Positions 16,606 to 22,283 of a DNA stretch of 23,876 nt are shown piece by piece. Where the stretch lies: positions 1 through 23,876 of the forward strand of contig DAOPPB010000013.1 in the NCBI GenBank assembly GCA_035358315.1, written 5' to 3'. A model generated the notes under the pieces. It did no database searches and was not told where the DNA came from. It saw nothing but the letters and a program-made list of their open reading frames with translations. The DNA comes from JAAZNV01 sp035358315. GTDB lineage: Bacteria > Patescibacteriota > WWE3 > UBA101185 > UBA10185. The translations under genes were made by a program, and so were the position numbers. Every line of letters starts with the position of its first letter. Position 1 is the first letter of the stretch.

Positions 16606-16632
16606 AAAATATTATGCACCGGATGCACAATA
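16606..16632 (-). terminator. Terminator-like hairpin between rpsO and pnp
   Basis: On the - strand, TATTGTGCA and TGCATAATA form a 9-bp stem (one G-T pair) around a 5-base TCCGG loop and are followed by TTTT. This fits a partial intrinsic terminator for rpsO, comparable in position to the one between rpsO and pnp in E. coli. Confidence 0.5.
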
Positions 16633-16690
16633 ACCTGCCTCCTAATCCAAGAGATAATACCCGCTATCCAAAATATTTACTCTGCTGTCC

Positions 16691-16960
16691 TTACTTAGAC
16701 AGTTCCAACTTTTCAATCAACTGATTATACCTATCCTCGTCCTTTTTCTTGAGGTAAGCAATAAGCCTCCTTCTTTTATTCACCATCTGAAGCAAACCCC
16801 TCCTTGAATGATTATCATTCTTATGGGTTTTAAGATGCTCGGAAAGCTTGGCAATGCTCTCCGTCAGGATTGCTATCTGAACCTCCGGGGAACCTGTATC
16901 AGCCTCGTGAATTCTGCTTCCCTTTATTATTTGTGCCTTTTTTTCTTTAGATAAAGCCAT
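16691..16960 (-). CDS. rpsO: 30S ribosomal protein S15
   Basis: 89 residues, the standard length. D-T-G-S-P-E-V-Q-I-A, the H-x-K-x-N-D-N-H-S-R-R-G-L segment and R-R-R-L-I-A-Y-L-K are typical of S15, which binds the central domain of 16S rRNA. The reading frame is open 14 codons further upstream, to a TTG at 17002, but that stretch covers the promoter and is not conserved, so the ATG at 16960 is chosen. No SD; 13 bases lie between the -10 box and the ATG. It sits between the DHH-like gene and pnp, as in many bacteria. Confidence 0.95.
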   Translation of the reverse strand: MALSKEKKAQIIKGSRIHEADTGSPEVQIAILTESIAKLSEHLKTHKNDNHSRRGLLQMVNKRRRLIAYLKKKDEDRYNQLIEKLELSK

Positions 16961-16973
16961 AATCAGCGATGAA

Positions 16974-17002
16974 AGTATAACAAAACAAATATTAAAAATC
17001 AA
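16974..17002 (-). promoter_or_regulatory. Predicted rpsO promoter
   Basis: TTGATT (17002-16997), 17-base spacer, then extended -10 TGT-TATACT (hexamer 16979-16974). It stands right after the stop codon of the DHH-like gene. The predicted RNA start leaves a leader of about 6 bases. Confidence 0.7.
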
Positions 17003-17005
17003 CCA

Positions 17006-17656
17006 CTAAATACCCTTTCTTTTAGAAATACCCTTAAGCAGAGCTTCCGCAGTTTTTGAGGAAACAGTTAAACCCCACCTTATTAGCATATTCATTACCA
17101 ATAAACTTATACTTTCAAATTCCGGTTCTACTACGTTTATGCTACCGAATCTTTGATTCCTCTCGGAGTTATCAATATTTAAAACATCAGCACCACCGAA
17201 GACCCCTCCGATTTCTTCAAGGGATTTTCCAAGATCTTCCCGTGACTGAGCTCCTATGGTAATTATAAGATCAAAATTTAGACCTTTGATTTCTGCTCTT
17301 ACCCTCGATAAATCAAAATCTTTATCTATGGGACTTATAGAGAAGCGCAAAATATCATCTTCGGTAGAATAACTCACTTTTGACGCGTTGGTGTTTGAAT
17401 AATCAACCGAAACAACAAGTTCTCTCTGAGATGAACCGGGTTTAATGTCAATTCCTTCCACACTCCCAAACTCTTCCGGTATAGAACCGGGATAAATAAT
17501 ACAAACATTCTTCCCCTCTTCTTTCAAGGCATGATACATCCCCACTGCGGCGGAAAAAGCATCAATGCTTGAAACTTGGGACGGCAATATAGCTATCTCT
17601 TTAGCTTCTTTTAACAACTCAAATATTCGATTTGTTTTATCTACTTCAGAATTCAT
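17006..17656 (-). CDS. Degenerate DHH-family (NrnA-like) protein, probable pseudoenzyme
   Basis: 216 residues. Position between infB and rpsO and the stretch D-V-L-N-I-D-N-S-E-R-N-Q-R-F-G-S-I-N (157-174) correspond to the DHH motif region of NrnA-type nanoRNase/pAp phosphatases (N-I-D-H-H-x-x-N-x-x-F-G-D-I-N). However D-H-H reads Asp162-Asn-Ser, the N-terminal H-x-x-x-D-x-D box reads Q-V-S-S-I-D, and the middle Asp position is in T-I-G-A-Q. It ends at about residue 210 (A-L-L-K-G-I), before the final Asp motif and the whole DHHA1 substrate domain; usual length is about 320. The frame is intact and under its own strong promoter, so this is a maintained protein rather than a decayed gene. A binding or scaffold role is inference. 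Confidence 0.7.
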   Translation of the reverse strand: MNSEVDKTNRIFELLKEAKEIAILPSQVSSIDAFSAAVGMYHALKEEGKNVCIIYPGSIPEEFGSVEGIDIKPGSSQRELVVSVDYSNTNASKVSYSTEDDILRFSISPIDKDFDLSRVRAEIKGLNFDLIITIGAQSREDLGKSLEEIGGVFGGADVLNIDNSERNQRFGSINVVEPEFESISLLVMNMLIRWGLTVSSKTAEALLKGISKRKGI

Positions 17657-17722
17657 ATCAGAAATATTCCGGGCAGAGTCTATTTATAGTTGAGGATTAA
17701 GCAGTGTACCAAAACTTTGGAA

Positions 17723-17751
17723 ATTGTACAACTTTAGCCCTATAGTGTCAA
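17723..17751 (-). promoter_or_regulatory. Strong predicted sigma-70 promoter upstream of the DHH-like gene
   Basis: TTGACA (17751-17746), 17-base spacer, TACAAT (17728-17723): the closest match to consensus in the window. The RNA would start near 17716 and have a leader of about 60 bases before the DHH-like ATG, without a clear SD. It lies directly behind the infB stop and can drive the DHH-like, rpsO and pnp genes. Confidence 0.7.
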
Positions 17752-17766
17752 ATGCGCAAAACCCGT

Positions 17767-19257
17767 TTATAATACTTCCAAATACATGTCGGCGGAAATA
17801 CCTTCAAACTGAGGTTTTAAAAGCACACCACATTCGTTATCTTTTCCCGCGACATCAATGTCATCTTTACCCTTTTTTAATTTTTTAACTGAAGAGTAAA
17901 AAAGAGGCTCATCCGACTTTGTTAAATCCACGGGATTTTTATTGTAAATAGCAACTTTGGATTTAACCTTTAAAGCTCCGGCTAAGACCTTGCACCCGGC
18001 TACAATATCTCCCGAATCAAGTTTAAAAATTTTAATAACTTTAGCCCGGCCTTTTATTTTTGATGTTTCGCTTACCGCGGTTCCTTCTAAAAGCTTGGAA
18101 ACGTCATCTATTAGATCATAAATGGTTTTGTAAGACCTCACCAAAACGCCCGAAGATTCGGCCAAATCCTCAACAGCAGGTGGAACTCTGACATTAAAAC
18201 CCACCACAACACCCCTACCACTTTGAGCCAGTAAAACATCGGACTCATTTATATCACCGGTTCCGGTATGCAGAAATTTTAGAGCATACGTAGTCTCCGC
18301 GGATGAAGTTACAAGATTGGATAAACTTCCTTTCACGGCTTCCAAAGTGCCCTCCGTATCCGCTTTCAAGATAAGGGCTATAGCTCTCTTTGCATCTTTC
18401 CCGACTATCTCTATCTTATTCTCATCAACAGCCAATTCCGCAAGCTCACTTCCTTTTGCGAGTATTAAATCACCGACATGCGGAACCGAGCTAAAACCTA
18501 AAATTTCCACCGGGTCGGAGGGATACGCCTCAGTAATAGTGTTTCCGTTGTAATCGTTCATGTGTTTTACTTTTGCACTTATACCGGAAGCGATGACACT
18601 ATCACCCACTCTTAAAGTACCGTTTCTGACTATACAGGAAACCACCACTCCCCTTTTCCTATCCAATCTTGATTCTATTATCATAGCTTCCAATTCCCCA
18701 TCCGGATCCGTTTTAAGCTCCAGTATCTCTGCCATTAAAAGTATTGCATCAAGCAACTTATCTATTCCTTCACCCGTTTTAGCCGATAGCTCGACACACA
18801 ATTCATTTCCTCCCCAATCCTCCACTAAAATGTTTTCCTGAGCCAACTGCTGTTTTACTTTTCTTGGATCAGCTCCGGGCTTGTCAATTTTATTTATTGC
18901 CACTATAAAATGGGCCTTTGCGGCCCGTATATGTGAAATAGCTTCTTTTGTCTGCGGTTTTACTCCTTCTTCAGCTGCTATTACCAATACAACAATATCG
19001 GCAGCTCTTCCTCCACGGGCTCTCATTTGCGCGAAAGCTTCGTGGCCGGGAGTATCTATAAAAGTTATTTTGTTTCCCTTGTAGGATATTTGATAAGCTC
19101 CTATGTGCTGAGTAATTCCTCCGTACTCACTCTCCTGCACATTGGTTTTTCTTATGCGGTCCAAAATGCTGGTTTTACCATGGTCAACATGACCCATAAA
19201 GGTAACGATGGGTGCTCTGGTCTTTTTTTCATTTTCTTTTTTATTATTTTCAGCCAT
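17767..19257 (-). CDS. infB: Translation initiation factor IF-2 (short form)
   Basis: 496 residues, short compared with 700-900 in most bacteria. GTPase motifs: G-H-V-D-H-G-K-T (22-29), switch I G-G-I-T-Q-H-I-G-A-Y (46-55), D-T-P-G-H-E-A-F and N-K-I-D-K; then domain II, domain III and the C-terminal fMet-tRNA-binding region. The N-terminal domains before the G domain are reduced to about 15 Lys/Glu-rich residues. It brings initiator tRNA to the 30S subunit and joins subunits. Follows nusA after 82 bases; the usual rbfA, ylxR and rplGA-type genes are not between or behind them. A GGA just before the start is only a weak SD. Confidence 0.96.
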   Translation of the reverse strand: MAENNKKENEKKTRAPIVTFMGHVDHGKTSILDRIRKTNVQESEYGGITQHIGAYQISYKGNKITFIDTPGHEAFAQMRARGGRAADIVVLVIAAEEGVKPQTKEAISHIRAAKAHFIVAINKIDKPGADPRKVKQQLAQENILVEDWGGNELCVELSAKTGEGIDKLLDAILLMAEILELKTDPDGELEAMIIESRLDRKRGVVVSCIVRNGTLRVGDSVIASGISAKVKHMNDYNGNTITEAYPSDPVEILGFSSVPHVGDLILAKGSELAELAVDENKIEIVGKDAKRAIALILKADTEGTLEAVKGSLSNLVTSSAETTYALKFLHTGTGDINESDVLLAQSGRGVVVGFNVRVPPAVEDLAESSGVLVRSYKTIYDLIDDVSKLLEGTAVSETSKIKGRAKVIKIFKLDSGDIVAGCKVLAGALKVKSKVAIYNKNPVDLTKSDEPLFYSSVKKLKKGKDDIDVAGKDNECGVLLKPQFEGISADMYLEVL

Positions 19258-19339
19258 ATTTCCAATAAACTTTCTAGTACTAATTTACTTTTAACCGGCA
19301 TTTCGTAAAATAACTCAGATTTCATCGTACAAAATTATC

Positions 19340-20563
19340 TTACTCGCCCTGATCGGAAGAGTCTCCTTCTTCTGTGGAAACTTCTCCCGTTCTTTCCGTA
19401 CTTAAATCATCATCCAAATTTTCTTCGGTTTTCTCAATTTTTTCATCAGAGTTTTCTTTTTCAATATCCTCCTCCGATTTGTCCTCTTTCTTCTTAGCCT
19501 TTTCCTCTTCATTGAACTTCTTTATCTCCGCATCCCAAACTCCAACTACCTTTTCATCCGACTTTTGCCTGGAAGCACCCTCTTCCGCGTCTTCACTTGA
19601 AAAAACTCCCGAAACACCTTTGATATCAATCTTCCATTTTGTCAATTTATTTGCCAACCTGGCGTTCTGACCTTCTTTTCCTATGGCAAGACTTTGCTGA
19701 TCTTCAGGAACGGTAACGATGGCTCTCTTTTCTTTGTGTTTTAACTCAACCTCGGTAACTTTGGCCGGAGATAAACTCGCAGCTATAAACTTCTCCAAAT
19801 TGTCGGAGTAAGGAACAATGTCTATTTTTTCCCCAAAAAGCTCGGATATTATAGATTGAACCCTAACTCCCTTCTGACCTACACAACTTCCAACAGGATC
19901 AACTTTCTCATCCTTTGAAGAAACCGCCATTTTTGTTCTGGAACCTGCTTCTCTCGCAATTGCTTCTATAACTACAGTCCCAGCTGCAATCTCCGGAACT
20001 TCCTGTTCAAAAAGCCGGATTACAAATTCCGGGTCGGCTCTGCTAACGATTATCTCTGTACCCCGAGGTGTTTCTTGTATATCCTTCACCAATACCTTTA
20101 ACCTTTGATTTATTCTGTAATTTTCCGTCGGAACCTGTTCGCTTTTGGGCATTATCCCCTGGCTTCTGTTTTTTCCCATATCCAAAGTTACAATACCTTT
20201 GTCGATCCTAAAAATCGTTCCTAAAGCTATCTGTCCTATCTTTCCTCTGAATTCCGTAGTAACGACGTCTTTCTCCGTTTCCCTGATTTTCTGAACCAAA
20301 ACCTGTCGAGCAGTCTGAGCCGCAATTCTTCCAAAACCTGCGGGAGTAACGTCCATACCATCTTTCAATATCCTCACCTCTCCCGTTTCGGGATTTAAAT
20401 CAACAATTATATCTTCAAGTTCAACATTTTCACCTGCTTCTTTTCTGTCTTTTTTGTAAGCGGTTGCTAGAGCGGATTTCACCGATTCAATTACACTTTC
20501 AACTGTTATTCCTTTTTCCGTTGCAACCTGGCTTATTGCCGCACTAAACTCCGATATTGACAT
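19340..20563 (-). CDS. nusA: Transcription termination/antitermination factor NusA
   Basis: 407 residues. N-terminal RNA polymerase-binding domain with the conserved G-R-I-A-A-Q-T-A-R-Q-V (about 77-87), S1 domain (about 110-180), KH1 and KH2 (G-S-C-V-G-Q-K-G-V-R-V-Q-S-I near 222-235, and A-I-G-K-E-G-Q-N-A-R-L-A near 292-303). Beyond residue 325 it carries a long Glu/Asp/Lys-rich tail of about 80 residues instead of the E. coli acidic repeats. It modulates pausing and termination and binds RNA and polymerase. rimP, normally upstream, is absent. It starts behind a terminator and a candidate leader RNA (see 20643-20732). Confidence 0.95.
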   Translation of the reverse strand: MSISEFSAAISQVATEKGITVESVIESVKSALATAYKKDRKEAGENVELEDIIVDLNPETGEVRILKDGMDVTPAGFGRIAAQTARQVLVQKIRETEKDVVTTEFRGKIGQIALGTIFRIDKGIVTLDMGKNRSQGIMPKSEQVPTENYRINQRLKVLVKDIQETPRGTEIIVSRADPEFVIRLFEQEVPEIAAGTVVIEAIAREAGSRTKMAVSSKDEKVDPVGSCVGQKGVRVQSIISELFGEKIDIVPYSDNLEKFIAASLSPAKVTEVELKHKEKRAIVTVPEDQQSLAIGKEGQNARLANKLTKWKIDIKGVSGVFSSEDAEEGASRQKSDEKVVGVWDAEIKKFNEEEKAKKKEDKSEEDIEKENSDEKIEKTEENLDDDLSTERTGEVSTEEGDSSDQGE

Positions 20564-20571
20564 AATTCTTC

Positions 20572-20600
20572 ATTTGAAAGACAGCGCATTAAATCTGCAA
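20572..20600 (-). promoter_or_regulatory. Possible proximal nusA promoter
   Basis: TTGCAG (20600-20595), 17-base spacer, TCAAAT (20577-20572), then 8 bases to the nusA ATG. Both boxes are weak (3/6 and 4/6), but the distance to the ATG repeats the leaderless pattern. Confidence 0.25.
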
Positions 20601-20642
20601 CAGATACGCTTTCTCTCAAATCTCCAAACTTAATACTTTATT

Positions 20643-20666
20643 AAAAAAAGTGGGTTAGGCCCACTT
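20643..20666 (-). terminator. Intrinsic terminator upstream of nusA
   Basis: On the - strand AAGTGGG-CCTAA-CCCACTT forms a perfect 7-bp stem followed by a run of T residues (complement of 20643-20649). It is the clearest intrinsic terminator in the window. It may end the dnaJ transcript or, because a promoter lies just before it, act as an attenuator for nusA. Confidence 0.8.
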
Positions 20667-20703
20667 AAAACAATCAATATTCAACAATATCTAATGCACG
20701 AAG

Positions 20704-20732
20704 ATTTTATACTAGAAGGCCACTTAGGTCAA
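20704..20732 (-). promoter_or_regulatory. Predicted promoter located before the terminator
   Basis: TTGACC (20732-20727), 17-base spacer, TAAAAT (20709-20704). RNA from here would run only about 55 bases before the terminator at 20666-20643, so it would give either a short RNA or an attenuated nusA leader. Confidence 0.45.
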
Positions 20733-20823
20733 CTACATTAATCTTATATCTATCACTACCTCCTTTCTTCTGCCACTTTATTGAATCCGAAATGGTCTGT
20801 TCCCATTGGTTTTGGTCTTTAAT
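20707..20823 (-). CDS. Possible small ORF after dnaJ (38 codons, unusual start)
   Basis: An open frame overlapping the dnaJ stop by one base reads with a coding-like composition (contains Q-W-E-Q-T-I-S-D-S-I-K-W-Q-K-K-G-G and N-V-V-D-L-S-G-L-L-V at the end) and stops at TAA 20709-20707. It has no ATG, GTG or TTG; only an ATT overlapping the dnaJ TAA could start it, or it could be the remnant of a larger gene. No family recognised. The AAAGGAGGT seen inside it would be an SD for nothing longer than a seven-codon frame. It may well be chance. Confidence 0.2.
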   Translation of the reverse strand: MKDQNQWEQTISDSIKWQKKGGSDRYKINVVDLSGLLV

Positions 20824-21752
20824 TACGCCTCTGAGAAACCCTCCAAAATCTCCCTCTGTTTTTTACTCAATCTTTCAGGTATTTTTACTAAGATCTGTAC
20901 TATCACATTTCCTTGGCCTCTACCATGAAGTTTAGGCATACCTTTTCCTTTTACCAAAAATCGGGAGCCATATTGGGTTCCACCGGGTATTTTTAGTTTG
21001 GTTTTCCCTAATCCGGTCTCACTCTGGAGATCAACAACCGGAACTTCAATCACAGTTCCCAGGGCCGCATCTACCATGCTTATTTCCTTATTCACTAAAA
21101 TATCATCCCCCATAATTACAAAATCAGGAACATTTCTGATTCTGATCGTCAAATACAAATCTCCGTTTGGAGCTCCGTTGGGGCCGGGCATCCCTTTTCC
21201 TGCAAATTTAATTTCCATCCCGTCTTTCACACCTGCCGGAATCTTAACTTTTACTTTCCCGCTTTCAACTTCTATTTCTCTCTCTGTCCCGAATATAACA
21301 TCCCTAAAATCTAACCTTATTTCATAATAAAGATTTTTTCCTTTTCTGGGTCTTCTCGAACCAAATCCTCTGAACCCAAAAAAATCCTCAAAAATATCAA
21401 AGGGATCAAAATCTTCATTCTCAAATCCAAACGGATTTGCTCCCGAACTTGAATACTGATAGCCGAAGGGTCCCCATTGCCCGCCCTGTGAATAACCTGA
21501 AAATCCTTCCGGCCCATACTCTGAACCGGCACTCCCAAACTGATCGTACATTTTTCTTTTTTGAGGGTCGCTTAAAACCTGATAAGCTTCATTTATCTCT
21601 TTAAATCTTTTCTCGGCCGCGGCTTTATCGCTTTCTTTTACCATATCCGGATGATGCTCCCTTGCGAGCTTTCTGTAAGCTTTTTTTATTTCATCGAGAG
21701 TCGCGTTTTTCGGGACTCCCAATATTTCGTAATAGTCTTTAGCCACTGCCAT
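20823..21752 (-). CDS. dnaJ: DnaJ/Hsp40 J-domain chaperone without zinc finger
   Basis: 309 residues. J domain 5-70 with H-P-D at 34-36 that stimulates DnaK; a Gly/Phe-rich region (about 75-130, with repeated G-F, F-G-F motifs); then two beta-rich C-terminal substrate domains (D-G-M-E-I-K-F-A-G-K-G-M-P near 180-195) and a C-terminal dimerisation helix. The four C-x-x-C-x-G-x-G repeats of type I DnaJ are missing, so it is a type II (CbpA-like) protein. Substrate delivery to DnaK is the expected job; dnaK and grpE are not in this window. No CIRCE element precedes it. Extended -10 close to the ATG, no SD at proper distance. Confidence 0.92.
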   Translation of the reverse strand: MAVAKDYYEILGVPKNATLDEIKKAYRKLAREHHPDMVKESDKAAAEKRFKEINEAYQVLSDPQKRKMYDQFGSAGSEYGPEGFSGYSQGGQWGPFGYQYSSSGANPFGFENEDFDPFDIFEDFFGFRGFGSRRPRKGKNLYYEIRLDFRDVIFGTEREIEVESGKVKVKIPAGVKDGMEIKFAGKGMPGPNGAPNGDLYLTIRIRNVPDFVIMGDDILVNKEISMVDAALGTVIEVPVVDLQSETGLGKTKLKIPGGTQYGSRFLVKGKGMPKLHGRGQGNVIVQILVKIPERLSKKQREILEGFSEA

Positions 21753-21762
21753 ACGAATGTAT

Positions 21763-21771
21763 ATTCTATCA
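21763..21771 (-). promoter_or_regulatory. Predicted dnaJ -10 element
   Basis: On the - strand TGA-TAGAAT (extended -10; hexamer 21768-21763) ends 10 bases before the dnaJ ATG, predicting a leader of only about 3 bases. A TTGATT lies upstream at a 15-base spacing. Confidence 0.45.
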
Positions 21772-21891
21772 CCTCATCCGAAAAATCAAGAGAAAACAAA
21801 GGAATAAAAAATTTTGGTGAAACGCACACGATGGGAATAAATGAAAATGAAAGATGAAAATGAAAATTGAGAAAATTAGGGGGAAAAAGGG

Positions 21892-21918
21892 GAGGCTCCC
21901 GCCTTCGGCGGGAGCCTC
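21892..21918 (-). terminator. Long GC-rich hairpin after HU
   Basis: A perfect 12-bp stem (outer GAGGCTCCCGCC) with a 3-base loop (GAA on the - strand). On the - strand it is followed by CCCC and TTTTT; on the + strand by TTTT. It probably terminates HU transcription. It stands out from the AT-rich surroundings. Confidence 0.7.
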
Positions 21919-21920
21919 TT

Positions 21921-21951
21921 TTGTACGACTTTCGTACGAACGTACGTACAA
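21921..21951. repeat. Cluster of GTAC palindromes
   Basis: Between the HU stop and its hairpin lie four GTAC units. TTCGTACGAA (21931-21940) is a perfect 10-base palindrome, and TTGTACG (21921-21927) pairs with CGTACAA (21945-21951) around it. Function unknown; it could be a protein-binding site or part of the 3' end structure of the HU message. Confidence 0.4.
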
Positions 21952-21961
21952 ACTAAATCAC

Positions 21962-22234
21962 TTATTTAACAGCATCTTTCAAGCTCTTTCCTGCTTTGAA
22001 AGCGGGAGTTTTGCTTGCGGGGATGTGCAGAGGTGCTCCTGTCTGAGGATTTCTTCCCATTCTTGCTGCTCTTGATCTTACCTCGAATGTCCCAAAACCT
22101 GTCCAAGTTACTTTCTCACCTTTAGAAAGAGATTTTTCTATAGCGGAAGAAATTGCATCGACAGCTTTTGTTGCATCAACTTTTGTCATTCCTGCTACAT
22201 CCGCAACTTTTGCAATCAAATCTATTTTTGTCAT
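21962..22234 (-). CDS. hup: HU-family DNA-binding protein
   Basis: 90 residues, the standard HU length. Typical sequence: M-T-K-I-D-L-I at the start, G-F-G-T-F-E-V-R-x-R-A-A-R-x-G-R-N-P-Q-T-G (about 46-66) leading into the DNA-binding arm, I-P-A-S-K-T-P-A-F-K-A-G-K-x-L-K-D-A-V at the end. It is a dimeric nucleoid protein that bends DNA. The frame is also open to a GTG at 22243, but the SD AGGGGGTG (complement of 22241-22249) sits 6 bases before the ATG at 22234 and decides the start. A short hairpin lies just upstream (22257-22279). It follows ymdB by about 50 bases. Confidence 0.95.
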   Translation of the reverse strand: MTKIDLIAKVADVAGMTKVDATKAVDAISSAIEKSLSKGEKVTWTGFGTFEVRSRAARMGRNPQTGAPLHIPASKTPAFKAGKSLKDAVK

Positions 22235-22240
22235 TATTAA

Positions 22241-22250
22241 CACCCCCTCT
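22241..22250 (-). promoter_or_regulatory. Shine-Dalgarno site of HU
   Basis: AGAGGGGGTG on the - strand, 6 bases before the ATG at 22234. It selects this ATG over the GTG at 22243, which lies inside the site. Confidence 0.75.
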
Positions 22251-22256
22251 CAAAGA

Positions 22257-22279
22257 AATTTGCCGCCTGGTCAGGCAAC
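22257..22279 (-). other. Hairpin in the ymdB-HU gap
   Basis: On the - strand TTGCC...GGCAA flank an inner GCCT/AGGC; the two stems are mutually compatible only in part. There is no T-tract. It may fold at the 3' end of ymdB or in the HU leader. Confidence 0.3.
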
Positions 22280-22283
22280 TAAC

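Noticed and set aside
16961..17002. Longer rpsO start (TTG, 14 extra codons)
   Set aside because: The extension is hydrophobic, not part of S15, and contains the -35/-10 promoter elements; the ATG at 16960 gives the standard 89-residue protein.
20564..20822. tRNA or other structured RNA gene in the dnaJ-nusA gap
   Set aside because: No cloverleaf, T-loop GTTCRA or CCA end was seen; only the terminator and promoter-like boxes.
21841..21880. GAAAAT-rich tandem repeat
   Set aside because: Copies are irregular (GAAAATGAAAGATGAAAATG type) and best seen as low-complexity AT-rich spacer rather than a true repeat array.
21753..21961. CIRCE/HrcA operator upstream of dnaJ
   Set aside because: No TTAGCACTC-N9-GAGTGCTAA-like sequence is present.
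22235..22243. GTG start for HU
   Set aside because: It lies within the SD sequence; the ATG at 22234 gives the standard 90-residue HU.
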